Positions 43,001-54,774 of a stretch of 64,000 bases of DNA are shown here, piece by piece. Source of the stretch: Moringa oleifera. Taxonomy: Eukaryota; Streptophyta; Magnoliopsida; Brassicales; Moringaceae. Every line of letters begins with the position of its first letter. The stretch's first letter is position 1. Location: positions 248,001-312,000 of the forward strand of contig JAJFZO010000889.1 in the NCBI GenBank assembly GCA_021397835.1. The letters run 5' to 3'. Under the pieces are notes generated by a model. It was not told where the DNA came from and ran no database searches. It saw only the letters and a program-made list of their open reading frames with translations. Position numbers and translations under genes: made by a program.

Positions 43001-43168
43001 CAGAAAAATTCCACGTCTTTCCTTAACACTTTGCGGTGCATTCAACCAAATTTGGTAATCCAATCTCCCAAACTCCAACTGTTCCTTTGCTACAATTGGC
43101 TCTTCCATTGATAAATAATCTGTTGAATCGAAGAAAACATCGGTTTCTTCCTCAGCTGAGTGCAGCAT
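40054..43168 (-). CDS. WD40-repeat protein (plant WDR44-like family)
   Basis: Seven coding exons on the minus strand: 42215-43168, 42036-42126, 41772-41929, 41623-41674, 41438-41517, 41254-41347 and 40054-40607. All are GT-AG and in phase, giving 660 aa. The acidic N-terminus ([20 protein letters not shown]) carries the block [21 protein letters not shown] basic region near 155-180 is followed by WD repeats: [20 protein letters not shown] (from about 218), [74 protein letters not shown] and [18 protein letters not shown]. The last exon holds a long Gln/Asn-rich insertion before the final repeat. The domain layout fits the uncharacterised plant transducin/WD40 group related to WDR44. The ATG follows an in-frame TAA by 9 bases, which fixes the start. 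Confidence 0.92.
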
Positions 43169-43226
43169 GTCTTGTACTTAACACCAATATTCCACATCCA
43201 AGACGACTATCCTATAACTTCCTCCC
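43169..43226 (-). other. 5' UTR part of WD40 exon, preceded by a 5' UTR intron acceptor
   Basis: On the minus strand TCCTTTGATTGCAG abuts GGAGGAAG at 43,226, a strong pyrimidine-rich acceptor with no coding frame upstream. This suggests an intron in the 5' leader. The matching donor was not identified. Confidence 0.5.
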
Positions 43227-44791
43227 TGCAATCAAAGGAGAAATACTACTTAAAACCCCAGTTATATACCCCCTGTGACCCCAATTCACGGACCGCGTTT
43301 TGCTCACTAACTGTTCAGATAAATGGACTCACAGCTAGTAATTGAACTGAATATTCAAATTACAATTCATAAACAAGGTTAAGTACGAGGAACCAACTTC
43401 TAACCAGACCACCAATGTGATTGATCCCAACGCTTAAAACATTTAAAAATAACCCCCAAGACCAGGAATTGATGCAGTATTTAAATAGAGTAAGACCAGA
43501 GACCAAAGCTTCAAGCTTCCAAGAAGACTAATACCCTGATTTCCATGCAAAGCAACAACATAAAATCAAAATCTATCACCGACCCTCCTATGATTGTGGC
43601 CGGAGCAACAACTGAATAGTCAATTTTCAGGTTTTCACACCTTTGCGCACATATAAAAACAAAACCATCAAACCCAGGTGCCCTTCAAGTGCTATGTACC
43701 AAACCAGTAGCAATCCAGATGATGGCAAGTGTGTTTATAAGGAGAGAATGGCGGAGGAAGGAAAGGTAAAAGGTAAAGAGGCTAGAAAAGAGTGTAACAA
43801 CCAGAGGCAAACAACTAACCAATCAATCAATCAACGCATATCTGCAACAAATGGCAACCCGGAGCGGAGACCGGCTTAGGCCTCGAGATCTGGGATTTGA
43901 CACGCACGAGCGACAAACACGAGCGGCGCGGCCCGGGATACAAGAAGCTAGTATTCTGCTTTTCTGCAACTAACTATACTCTGCTATTGTCTCTCTCTCT
44001 CTCTGCGACGTTATGATGATGATGGCGATCCCACCAATATCTGTTGCACAGAAAAAGTAAAGAAAAGTTAACGCACTGGTTTTGGGAAAATTACAATTAA
44101 AAATTCTAAGGATGTGAAACAAATGTCTGAGAAACCAAGAGAAAATTACGTGTGAGTATATATGGATACACTTTAGAACAAAACCCATGCCAAAATTTGG
44201 GAAAGACAAATGAAGGAGTTGACGCGTTAAACTGCATTCTGAATAGACTTAATGAAGATACTACTATTAGGTAAACTAACCCAAGATAAAGGCACCCATT
44301 TGGAGAATTTTGAATATAATCCTTCTAAAATTGCAAATCTAGGTCAGCTGATAAATTCACAGGACTAAACTACTAGAAAAGCCCATTTCAGCGTCAACAG
44401 AAAATTAAAATCAAAATCTGTCAATGCAAATTAAAAAGCGACAATTCAGAATTAAGTACAAAGGGAAAGTTCTGCAAAGAGTAGCTCATTAGGAGCTATC
44501 AGCAAAGGTTATACGGGTACGGTAATGTAAAGCATATCGGCCTCGACGATAGATGAGTAAGAGAAAAAGGAAAAGCAAAAGAAAATGAAGTAATAAGCAG
44601 TAAATTTTAAGCTTGTTCAGTTGGCTGGGCGTTAAATTTGCTCTAGGAGTTTCTAAAAGCATTCATGGCAAATCACAACAACGAAATAATACAGAACACA
44701 ACGAACCAAAGCCTGAGAAATGCCAGTGGTAGTAACAGGCTCACAACTACAACAGCTATTAACGAGACAGAGAAACAACACGAGTCTAGAA

Positions 44792-44814
44792 AGAGAGAGA
44801 GAGAGAGAGAGAGC
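44792..44814. repeat. (GA)n microsatellite
   Basis: A GA dinucleotide run of about 23 bases upstream of the WD40 gene. Confidence 0.9.
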
Positions 44815-44888
44815 TCACAATAAGAGCCTCTCCTATAGAAAGTGATTAAACATTAGGGGATCCCTTTTCACAACAACAGGCACTACTC

Positions 44889-44918
44889 ACTCTTTCTCTC
44901 TCTTCTCTCTCTCTCTCT
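44889..44918. repeat. (CT)n-rich tract
   Basis: A nearly pure CT tract, GA on the strand of the WD40 gene. Confidence 0.85.
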
Positions 44919-47726
44919 GGGTGTCAATTCTCGGGGTTCGTGTTGCGGTCTATGTTTTGTGCTACCATTAAAGATACACAGATAGACTGACGACAGTAAT
45001 GCTTTTAGCTTCCTCTCTCTCTGTTTTGGTTTTCGTTTTGAATTTCTGGGTCTACTTCTGAATCCTTGTTTCCTTTTTCTGCTTTTCTGTGTTTCTTAAA
45101 AACAGATATCCGTGTTTTTTGGGTTAATGTTGGCAGATAATCCAAAGAGGAAATCAAACAATGAAAGATTTTTCCCTTTGAGAATTCCAGACTTTGGACT
45201 CGCGAAAGAACAGAGGACTTGGGAGACCATCCTTGAACATATACGTATACCCTCCTTCTCTCTTTTTCTCTCTGTTTTTTTTTTTCCTTGTTTTAGTTTT
45301 TGATTATGTAAGCTTCGGTTAGCTTGACCTCATTGAAATGAAAACAGCTTTTCCTCTGTTTCCATTTTTTCTCATGAAGAGCTATCGCCTCCTCACCGAA
45401 TCCGATCCCTTTTGCAAAGAAAAGGAAATCACCTTGTTCTCAAATGTGGTTTGCTCTGTTTTTGGCGAATTTTCTGTGAGAAAGAGTTTCAACTCCAAAA
45501 CAAGAAATTCACGTGATCTCTCTTCAAAAATCATCACAAAAAAACGCAAACGAGTAAGAAAAAAGAGATCTTTATCTCCTTTTTCAGTTCTATCTTGCAT
45601 TGTCGTCCACTGAAACCAAAATCAAAAGCAACAAAATGAAAACAGGGTATCAATGACGACGTGCATTTGTCATATACCCAACTATTTTTTTCTGTCTGAG
45701 CAGAAAATCTCAGTATCAGATCATCTTCTTTATGATTTCTGGCAGAAAGAGAGAGAGACTGTGGTTGTACGGACAGGGATGAGGTAGAGAGATGAAGGGT
45801 ACAGTACGGAGAGATAGAAGAGAAAACCAGAGAGAGATGATAAGATGGATGATGGTCCGTGATGAATCATGAGAGAAGGCGGATCTCAAATCCATAGAAG
45901 CTTCCAAAAACAACCGTCACTCTCTGCCTTCGTACAGTTGCAACCGCACCTTCCCTCCAATTTTCAACCATTTGATTGATTTAGACATTTTGTGTGAGGC
46001 CCCCACCTTACCCTACCCTCATCATCCCCTACCTTCTTTTTTTTACAGGACGCCACATCCAAATGGCACTTTCATCCATTTTTATCCGGCACCAAGGCCA
46101 AGTACTGTTCATCACCGCCACTACAGAAAAGGAAGGGGGGAGAGGAATTGATGCCCACCGTATCATCCTTTGATTGGGAGTTGAGATCTGATAAGCTTCT
46201 TGGTTTACATGCCTGGATCATGATTCATGATGCTGACCAAATAGCCCTCAACAAAAAGATAGATTCTTTAAACCAAACTTTCCACTACTAAATGTTTCTC
46301 TCTTTCTTTCAATCAATAAACAAATTCAATGGGTTTCTTGCCCTGGAATGGTGCTGTTTCTTAGCTTACCAAGAGTGAATAGTGAAGATGATATCAACTA
46401 TGAGATCGATTAGAGTTAGAAGCTGGCACAAGCATCGGGATTATCTGTACCAGATATCAAGATCCGCTCGAGCCATATTTGGTGTTTGAGATTGAGATCT
46501 AACCTTACAGACCACACGTGCAATCTGTCTTCCCAACTAAGCTTAAACTATATTCTTTTTTAAGTTTTGCATTGTAAGACAGTAATAAAACATATGAAGA
46601 CAGCACGATTACATGATTTAAAAAAAAAAAAAAAACATATTAACAAGTTATGGACTATATGTAGACATTTGTTTTTAGGGTTTTCACTTCATGTTTGTCA
46701 GCAATGACATCTTAGTGTAAAGTAAGCTTTTTAGTTTCTCCAATAATTAAACAAATATTTATACGCATTAAATATTAATTATTCTTTTAATAAAGTTTGT
46801 TATCTTGGATACTGCCGAAAAGTTTGGAGAGAAATGAGAGTTTCCATGGTCTTATGGTAATACCAAGATGAACATAGAGAGGACTAGGTTTTCAATGAGA
46901 ATTAGATTGAAAAATGGGAAAAAAAAATTCAGAATACCCATTGAAAGAAAACTAAAAATAAAACAATTGAATATGTGGGTTTTAGTTTAGAATTGAGATA
47001 AATTAAAAATTTGAGCTCTTTAATGATTGAATGAAGAAAGAAAAGAATAAGAGTTTGAAATGAGGAGGGTAGTGGTTCATTCTCAATCAGAGAGGATGGG
47101 TTTGACCCTACACTCTCAATTATTTGGGTGTTGGCATCAACAATCAGACAACAGTATTATGTGATTTTGCTTTCTTTCACATGTCCCTCTTTGCATTTTG
47201 TTTGCCAATAATATGTAACCACTCACACTTTGTTTGTTTGGATGTCAAGAAAATAAAGAGGGGATAAAAAACATTTATCAAAAATGGGGAAGAAATGGGT
47301 TTCAAACAAAAGTTTTGAACTTTCCCCTTCTACTCTTATCTTTCTTCACGTTTCTCAAGATCCAAACACATAGAGACTTCATATTATGCTCTACTTGTCC
47401 TTTGTTTTCTCAGAAAACAAACACTACACAGAGAGAGAGAGAGAATACACAATGCAGAATCGCACAGTAAAAGCACTAAAAGCATGCAGGGAATGAAGTA
47501 CATCAACTGGGTATGGTAGCAGAAGCAAACAATAACTAACCTCCAGCAACAATGGCCGACTCGCTTTGAGCAGATGCAACCAAAACACCGTCTAATATAG
47601 AGCTTACCGAATGACATATATATATAAGAAGATGAAGCCATGGAGAGAGAGAGAGAGAGAGTGTGAGAGGAAGAAGACAATAAAGGTGATTAAATTAAAA
47701 GAAATAAGTGGATGAAAGGAGGAGGA

Positions 47727-47835
47727 ACTTTTTGAGCCACCTAAGCAGCAGTTGGTCCCTAGCTGTTCGGAGCAGATCTCTCACTCAATCTTCTTTCGAT
47801 TTCCTCTCATTTAAACCCTAAAAGTTGCACGCTGG
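47727..47835. repeat. Local duplication, copy 1
   Basis: GAACTTTTTGAGCCACCTAA, then a variable part, then ATCTCTCACTCAATCTTCTT and CATTTAAACC..AAAAGTTGCA. The order of words is shared with copy 2 about 275 bases downstream. Confidence 0.6.
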
Positions 47836-48000
47836 TTTTCCATTAATATTAATACCCATCTGCATAATCTTTTCTAGTTAGTGCTTTAATTTGCATTTGG
47901 TATTTGCCCTACTTTATGGCATACAACCTTCCAAGCTCTCCACAGAAGTGCTTCTTTGGTAGTATTTGGTAGATTAACCTTTGTTTGTTTCCCTAGAAAA

Positions 48001-48122
48001 CAACTTTTTAAGCCACCTAAGCATAATCGACTTGATCACATCCTTCTCTTATAGTTAATTAGGAGCGTATCTCCACTCAATCTCCTATCATTTTCTATGC
48101 ATTTAAAGCAAAAAGTTGCAAC
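48001..48122. repeat. Local duplication, copy 2
   Basis: CAACTTTTTAAGCCACCTAA, then a variable part, then ATCTCCACTCAATCTCCTAT and CATTTAAAGC..AAAAGTTGCA, parallel to copy 1. Confidence 0.6.
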
Positions 48123-49889
48123 ATTGATCGTGATCATATAGTATATGTCGTATCAAATTATATTCATAAATATTTGACACAAACATGATATATTATCACA
48201 TTATCAATTATAAAATGTGATTGTTGTTATCGTTATAGTAAATGCTAATCACGCTCAACAATGCATTTGCTTATATACAATGCTAGTGGATATCATTGAA
48301 TCCTCAGAAGAGCAAAATGAAGAAGCAACCCAAAAACAAAGGAGAAGCTACGTACCTTTTTACCTAATCTTATTAAACAATGTTTTTTCTCTTAAATCTT
48401 TCTTGGTTAATAACCAAATGAAGAGGAACTTAAATCATAATTAATATATAATGCGCATGCCATTTTTTAAGGTAGCATCGTGCATGCTTGATTAAGATGC
48501 CCATTCTAGATGAAATTCATGCTTTGGTTGCACCTAATTGAAGTTTTGCCTATTTGACCGAAACTTTAATTAAATGTGGGACGAAAAAAGGCTATGTTAA
48601 TTAATGAACCCATTGCTTACAAAGAAAATATGACTATTTATATTATTATTTGGCGACAAGAATGATTTTTGGAAATCGTTGCTCTTAAAACCAATAGAGT
48701 ATACTTTACATAATGAGCAGAAATTTTGGACTCTAAGCACTCTCCTCTTGCAAAATCAAGAAAGAATAAAAAGGGTTATTTTTAAGAAACTATAGCACCC
48801 TTTTTCTTGTTTAATAGTCTTTTTAATTGGTGACTTTATTTGCTTTTTGTTTGTTTGGGTTGAGTAATATTTTGATCATTATTCATCATATCATTTTTCA
48901 CTTAATTAGGGAATTGATAACTCTTTTGGAGCCTATGTCCATCAAATTACAAGTGATTGAAGACCAAGTACCACCTACATTCTCTCAATTAGTTCAATCA
49001 ATATTACCTTTACCCATCTGAAATATGTTTCCAATTGCAAAATTCGGGTAATTTCTGCCTTGAATCAAAGAGGAAACGACCATTAATTTGCAGTGCCAAT
49101 GTCTTACAAGAGCTACATTAGAACATGAATGACCCATACAAAAGTGACAGAAATTCAACTGGTTAGACATAATCAAGCACCCGAATATAAAATGTTAGTT
49201 TGTGGGTTATCCAACAATTAAGCTGGCATATCGATGAACCCTAATTAAGAAACTTGGTTGCCAAATCTAGGGCTCAGTCTTAGTTTAATTTGATTTGATT
49301 AAAATCTTTGACCCCACCCACATGCCTCACCTGCATGAGAACTTGCTTACAATTTGACTTCCAACATAATCCTTTTCCCTAACTCTCTTATGTAGTGAGT
49401 GTGGTCCATTGACAACCCCTTCCCCTTGATACCCACTCATCTCTGTATTTTGGTGGATATGGCACTGACCCCATTAATTAAGGGATTAAGTGTGATTAGG
49501 GCATGATTAGGGAGATACGAAGATCCTCTCTTGGTTACAATATGATTAAAAAGTGAAAGGGAGGATCACTGCCAGGATGTGAGCATATATTTACCCTACC
49601 TAATTGATTATTTTATTAAATTAATTATTATTTTGCTTAAGTATAAGATAATCTCTGTGTTTGTCATTAGAGATAATAAGACATCAGAAACACTAATTGT
49701 AGCCCACATGTTTCATGATGTATACATTAAAAACTAAGGTGGATAGAGGAGCTATATGTAGTAGGGTCATCTTCTAATAATGTTGTATTTTGACTGCCTA
49801 ACTCTACTTTTTTAATAACTAGTAATTAAGGGCATTCATATAAATGACAAAGTAGAGTTTGACATGACCAAAATTATCTTAGGATTAAG

Positions 49890-50330
49890 ACCCAACAAAT
49901 CCCCGTGATGGTACGACTTGGTACCTCCTCCTGCCATTACAAGCTGACTTCGGTAGTATTGGTCTCAATCAGATTCACAAGTCAGTCCACCCATCAACCC
50001 ATTTTCTCACGGAACCACTTTTCCTTGTTCCCTTCCCCTTCGGACTCGAGGCTACATGCCCTTGCGAAGAGCAGCACCCCCAGTGACAGACGTCGCTGTT
50101 CATGCTCTCCTTCAGGCTCTTTCATCCCAAGAGGGAACGCGTCAACCTCGCCTGCCTCTTATTTTTGTAATGGCCAAAAGACATATTTCTTAGAAATGCA
50201 GTCTGCATGTGGAGAGAACGACGTGTCAAGAAAAAAGTACGGTAGTGCACTAAAACCTTCACAGGTGATGTGTCAATTTCCTAGTGGTCGTATGTTGTCC
50301 CTACGGTAACATCCATATGCCTTCTTCCCA
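49890..50330. other. GC-richer island, possible organelle-derived insertion
   Basis: About 440 bases are clearly less AT-rich than both flanks and start and stop abruptly. The plus strand has a 134-aa open frame (49,905-50,309) without any recognisable domain, and another frame reads PLRRAAPPVTDVAVHALLQA. The texture resembles plant mitochondrial intergenic DNA, but no specific organelle gene was recognised. A NUMT is the favoured guess; a host gene fragment is the alternative. Confidence 0.3.
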
Positions 50331-50334
50331 TTAA

Positions 50335-51590
50335 GTATTTCATGTCTCAATTGGCGTGGCACTCGTTGCTTCTTATATCCCTATTATTTTAAGACTTACC
50401 CTTCTTACTTTTTTTTTTAAAATTAAATTTATCTTTTTGAACTGCTCCAGACACTTTACGGTATATTCTATTGTAACGTGATTGGTTGACCCAAAATCAA
50501 AAAGTGGTTTTAATTAATGGGTTAATGTGTGATATGATTCCATACAATTCTTCACCAATTTTCGTCACTGTTTTTTTAATGGAGCTCGATGGGTAAGTGG
50601 CAACTATTTATTGTATTCAAGCTTTTGCTTAAGAGGATCAATTTCTAGTCAATTTGATTTGTATAGAGTGTTTTTTTTTATTTTAAAATGATGGTTCATG
50701 ATAATTTAATAAAATAAATATTATTTATTTATTTATATTAATATAATAAATCATGCAAATATTATTTTATTTTTATCAACAAATTAAATCACATCAACCG
50801 AGAGACTTAATTCTGTTTAAAATGGTGGATATGAAACATAAAAATTAGGTGAATGTGGCAGTACTTTATCCGTGCATTTGCTTATTACAAATTTTCATTA
50901 AAAAAATGGAAAAATATAAATATAAAGTTTCTATTAAGTAAGAGATTAGGATTTCAAATCTTTTGATTCTGTAATAGAGTCTAAAATCCAAGGGGCCATT
51001 AGTGTGGACTAAGCCATGTTTCTATTGAAGTTGGTGAGGGCTCTGACTGTTTCATCATCTGAATGGCTCACTTTGGCCCATTACTTCTCAAACATGTTTT
51101 GAATATTTTGAATATATTTTTTGTCTGAATTATAATAAGATAATATTCAAATCAAGGAAAAAAAAAAGGAAATATCATATAAAATTTTGAGGGTTATTTT
51201 TAATAAAATAAAATAGACTTTTTAATAAAGTTTAAATTGATTTAAATTCATAAATTAAAGTTTATTTTAAATTATTTTGAGGATCATATAATTGATAACA
51301 ATAATTATATGACTCAACAAGGGATCAGTTATGAAGTTAAGGATCTAAAGATTATTAATCAACTGAACAATCAACTCTATATTACACAACAACAACAAAT
51401 TCCAAAGTAAACAGAACAGTAAAGAATTAATGAGTCCATTAACTCCATGAGAAAATGAACGCAGAATCCCAATAACTGAACCCTGTAAATGAAGACATGA
51501 AAGCAAAAACCAAGACTAAGGAACCATGGAACAGTGATCTGAGAGATGCTGATAGAACTATATATGGCGTTGCAAGAAGCAGCCGCTTCA
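50335..51590. other. AT-rich intergenic DNA
   Basis: No supported gene. The part near 51,350-51,590 is of mixed composition and probably includes 3' untranslated sequence of the minus-strand proline-rich gene. Confidence 0.5.
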
Positions 51591-51959
51591 TCAGTTGGAT
51601 GGTGGTGGTGAAAGGAAAGGGATGGATGGCATCGTCTTCGGGAAGTTAGGAATGGATGGGATCGTTGGTAGAGTGGTTGCAGGCAATGGAGGCAGTGTCA
51701 GCTTGGGGACCGTGGGCATAGAAGGCAAAGACGGGATTTGGGTGGTTGGCAAAGGCGGCAAGGTGGGCTGTGGCAGAGCTGGCTGAGTAGGCAGTGCCGG
51801 CAATGGAGGTAAAGTAAACTTAGGTGAAGGCGGAATTAACGCTGGAGGCGGAGCTGCAGGCGTGTCTAACAGGCGGCGAGTAGCCAGGCTCATGTCAAGG
51901 CTTGACAATGACAATGCAAGAATCAAAAACAACAGGAAACAACGCTTTGAAGCAGCCAT
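51591..51959 (-). CDS. Small secreted proline-rich protein (PELPK-like)
   Basis: A single exon of 122 aa. A strong signal peptide (MAASKRCFLLFLILALSLSS) ends near LDMSLA, before TRRLLDTPA. The mature part is low-complexity and Pro/Leu/Thr-rich, with repeated units such as LPPLPALP, TLPPLPTT, PSLPSMPTVP, LTLPPLPA and PTIPSIPNFP. It ends SIPFLSPPPSN and has no cysteine after the signal peptide. This composition fits short cell-wall proline-rich proteins such as the PELPK group (Arabidopsis At5g09530 and neighbours), but the strict PELPK pentamer is not conserved, so the assignment is by class. The opposite-strand frame over the same bases is Gly-rich and is an artefact of the repeats. Confidence 0.85.
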   Translation of the reverse strand: MAASKRCFLLFLILALSLSSLDMSLATRRLLDTPAAPPPALIPPSPKFTLPPLPALPTQPALPQPTLPPLPTTQIPSLPSMPTVPKLTLPPLPATTLPTIPSIPNFPKTMPSIPFLSPPPSN

Positions 51960-52049
51960 AGTTTAACCCAGAGAGCTCCTGCCTGCTTCTCCACGATATC
52001 AGGGGGGTCTTAGCCGGTTGTGTTGAATTGAGAGAGGAGGAGATGGTGG

Positions 52050-52064
52050 TGGGAATTTATGGAG
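52050..52064 (-). promoter_or_regulatory. Candidate TATA region of the proline-rich gene
   Basis: On the minus strand CCATAAATTCCC lies about 95-105 bases upstream of the ATG, followed by a CT-rich leader. Its position suits a plant core promoter, but the match to TATAAA is imperfect. Confidence 0.3.
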
Positions 52065-52584
52065 AAGCAGTGTTGAAGAAGTTGTTAGTGTTTGATGAGA
52101 CGTAGGTGGTCAGTTCAACTTCTGAACAAGTCTCTTTGGGTTATTCAAACCAGCCCATTAGAAAGGGTGGCCTAATTTGGACTATCTATGCTGGCCAATA
52201 TATTTGGTCTTCTGCCTTCCTTTTTCTCCTTTAGATTATTATACCAATTTGGACTATCAAAAGATGTCATTAAATGTAGCCAGTGGGCTTGCTCACAAAC
52301 GAATTGGGCTGGTTGCCAGACTTCTACCATCTGCAAATTTTGTGGGTGGGTCTGTTTTGTAATTGCCCAAGAAAATTCAATCTTGCCCATTACAAGCTGG
52401 GTGATGCTTCTTCGGCAACATTAAGGTTTCATATACAAGAATGGCTCAACCTCTTTATGAAATGGCATACAGCTAACATAGCTTTAGATTGATTTGAATG
52501 TAAAAAATACAGAGTGCGTGACGGACCCACGAACGAGCAAGAAGGGGTGACGAAATTGCCTGCAAAGAAAAGCACACAAAGAGA

Positions 52585-52730
52585 TGATTAGCCATTTGAA
52601 CTCTTCTAACACTGTGTAAAACTATTTTCTCTTTACTAAAAAAAATAGATTTTTAGTGATCAAATATCTTCTTCCCAATTTCTCTACATTCATTCCACTA
52701 GTCTGTTTCATATTCATAACGTCAATGTTG
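52585..52730. repeat. Direct repeat A of the 52.6-58.1 kb composite
   Basis: About 140 bases (AACTCTTCTAACACTGTGTA ... GTGATCAAATATCTTCTTCC ... CATTCATTCCACTAGTCTGT) recur at 57,985-58,130 and partly at 55,670-55,760. Confidence 0.7.
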
Positions 52731-52734
52731 TTTG

Positions 52735-53640
52735 TGAGGATAATGATAATAAAGCCATCTTCCTCATATTATTTATTTAAAAAAACAAAATTCTTTTATC
52801 TTCTAAATTTTCTAAATAAAATCATTATTGACTATTGATGTTAATAATTTTTTGACAAAAAATTTCTAATTAAAAATGATCATAATTGAAACATACTTAA
52901 GTTTAAAGTATGAATCGTAAATTCAAGATTTAAGGGGAAAAAAAACTAAAATCTAAATCGGTAAGTTTTAATCATTATGAAAGTTTGAGTTCAAAATGTG
53001 GGTTTGAAATCTATTCAAATTTTATTTTTTAAAAAAATATTTTTAAATTTGTTAAAAATCAAGAGTTATATTAATCAAATTATCATTATCTTAATTAAAT
53101 TAATTAAATATTTAATTATTTCATAATGTAAAAATATAAAATTAATAATATTATTATAAAAATTATTTTTAAAATTAAAACAAAACTTAACTAACAATTT
53201 AAAATCGTCGATTTAAGTTACAATTCATAAATTAAAACCTTTAGTTGGATCTTAATGTATTAACTTTAGATTTTGTTCCAATCTGAAACAGTGGCAAAAG
53301 ATTTCTATTTAAGTCTAAAAGTCATCGGCTCGGTCTACATTGCCAATCCAAATTAGATTGTGGCCACTTTTATCTCCAACTGGATTTACTTTAATACTTC
53401 TTCTCCATTGGAGATGTTATAAAACTTCTTTCCTCTCTAATTTTCTTTTACTTTTTTTTTTAATCACATACTCTATCAAGAATGACTTATCAATGAAAGA
53501 AACATAGCAAACTTGTTTTTCTTTACTCATTTGAATTTACATTCCTTTAATCAAAATAGATTATCCAAAATTTAGAGTGGTATAAGCACAAAAATTTTAT
53601 AATAATAATCATTTTGTATCAAATATATATCATCAATATC
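52735..53640. other. AT-rich DNA within the composite
   Basis: No gene and no clear repeat unit was recognised. It may be a later insertion separating direct repeat A from the tandem array. Confidence 0.4.
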
Positions 53641-53649
53641 AAGTTGTAG

Positions 53650-54130
53650 GTTCTCTTTCTCATTATAAGTGCAATTCTTAACTTTTCTTGAGGCTTTTAT
53701 ATTTTTTATATGACAAAGTTCATGACTCTTTTTAAGATTATCTTTCTCTTTATAGAGAATTTTTCTAGGTTTTTTTTGAAACTACCTTTCTTTTTGCATG
53801 GTATAACCCTTGACTTGGGATTCTTCTTCTTTTTTTTTTTTTTTTTGCAAGGCATAATCCCTAACTTTCCTTCATATCCACCCTCTTTGCCTGACAAGGC
53901 TTTACTTGTTACTCCTTTTTCTTTTTATAGGCTTAATCCTTGATTTTCAAATTACTCCTCGCTTTGCATGACAAAGTTTTTAGTTGTCTTTGAACTCGCA
54001 CTCTCTTTATAGGCAACAGTCCCTTACTCTCCTTGATATTTCTATTATCTTTTTATGAAACAATCCTTAACTCTGCATGGAACTCTCTCTCTCTCTCTCT
54101 CGCATAAAAAAATCTCTGTCTTGCTTTATA
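53650..54130. repeat. CT-rich degenerate tandem array, copy 1
   Basis: Imperfect units of about 50-70 bases repeat the pattern TTGCATGACAAAGTT, CTTAACTCTCCTTGAGATTC and CTCTTTATAGGCATAATCC with many changes. A CT microsatellite lies near 54,083-54,102. The array passes into ATCATATCAAAACAAAAGAG, a junction also seen at the end of the second array near 55,978. Confidence 0.65.
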
Positions 54131-54134
54131 TATC

Positions 54135-54690
54135 ATATCAAAACAAAAGAGGTTAATATTTGAGAATTATATTGGATAACTCATCAAGATAGAAAAGGAT
54201 AAATCTTAGGACTACCTTGGATAGCTTATCAAGATTGGAAGAAATTAAGACTCAAGAACTATCTTAAATAACTCATTAAGACAATAAAAATATCAATATT
54301 TAAGGACTACCTCAGATAAAGGATTGAAAGAGTCAAAACATGGTAATTAGTCTAAATAACTCATCAAGATAAAGAGCACCAAGACTTAAGATTATTTTGA
54401 ATAGCTCATCATAAAAAGTGAAAGACCTAAGACTATCTCAAATAGCTTATTAAGACCCAAAAAAAAAAAACCTAAACTTGAAACTACCTTGGATAGCTCA
54501 TCAAGACAAAAAATGCTTACACCCAAGATTACCTAAGATAGTTCATTAAGACAAAGGCTTCAAAATTCAAGGACTACTGTAGATAGCTCATCAAGAAAAG
54601 AAATGGTCCAAACTTAGGAATTATCACAGATAACTAAATCAAGACAAAAATGGTCAATACGTGAGGATTATACCCAAACAATTGATCTTA
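54135..54690. repeat. ~52-bp tandem array 'GATAGCTCATCAAGAC', copy 1
   Basis: About ten degenerate units share the core GGACTACCTTGGATAGCTCA, then TCAAGACAAAA and a variable stretch. Examples lie near 54,210, 54,480 and 54,570. Long open frames are absent, so a protein repeat is unlikely. Confidence 0.75.
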
Positions 54691-54774
54691 TCTTTTAGGC
54701 CTTTGGACCATATCCAAATATCTTATCTCTTTTTGAAAAAAAAGTTTAGGATTAAAAAGTGATTGAGATTCTTT

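Larger units (their letters stand above)
43230..45960 (-). promoter_or_regulatory. Long upstream/leader region of the WD40 gene
   Basis: Mixed composition with no supported gene on either strand. It contains GA/CT microsatellites at 44,792-44,814 and 44,889-44,918 that read GA-rich on the minus strand, as is common in plant 5' leaders, and further CT-rich leader-like sequence to about 45,900. The transcription start could lie anywhere between about 43,900 and 45,900. Plus-strand frames at 45,112-45,303 and 45,338-45,613 have no recognisable product. Confidence 0.4.
45960..49880. other. Intergenic DNA, no supported gene
   Basis: The block is mixed to AT-rich. It holds GA tracts near 47,430 and 47,644 and a local duplication at 47.7-48.1 kb (listed separately). 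A Cys-rich minus-strand frame at 47,384-47,680 includes a low-complexity Ser-Leu start from the GA tract and matches no family I know. No known miRNA sequence was recognised. Confidence 0.4.

Noticed and set aside
47640..47670. GA-rich stretch considered as a miR156-type precursor
   Set aside because: The mature miR156 sequence is absent and the match is only to the GA repeat.
47384..47680. Cys-rich 98-aa minus-strand frame
   Set aside because: Its start is translated from a GA tract and no family matches; the cysteine spacing is not that of a known small secreted peptide.
51595..51786. A Gly-rich plus-strand frame over the proline-rich gene
   Set aside because: Gly/Val repeats on the opposite strand of Pro/Leu codons are expected; the minus frame has a signal peptide.
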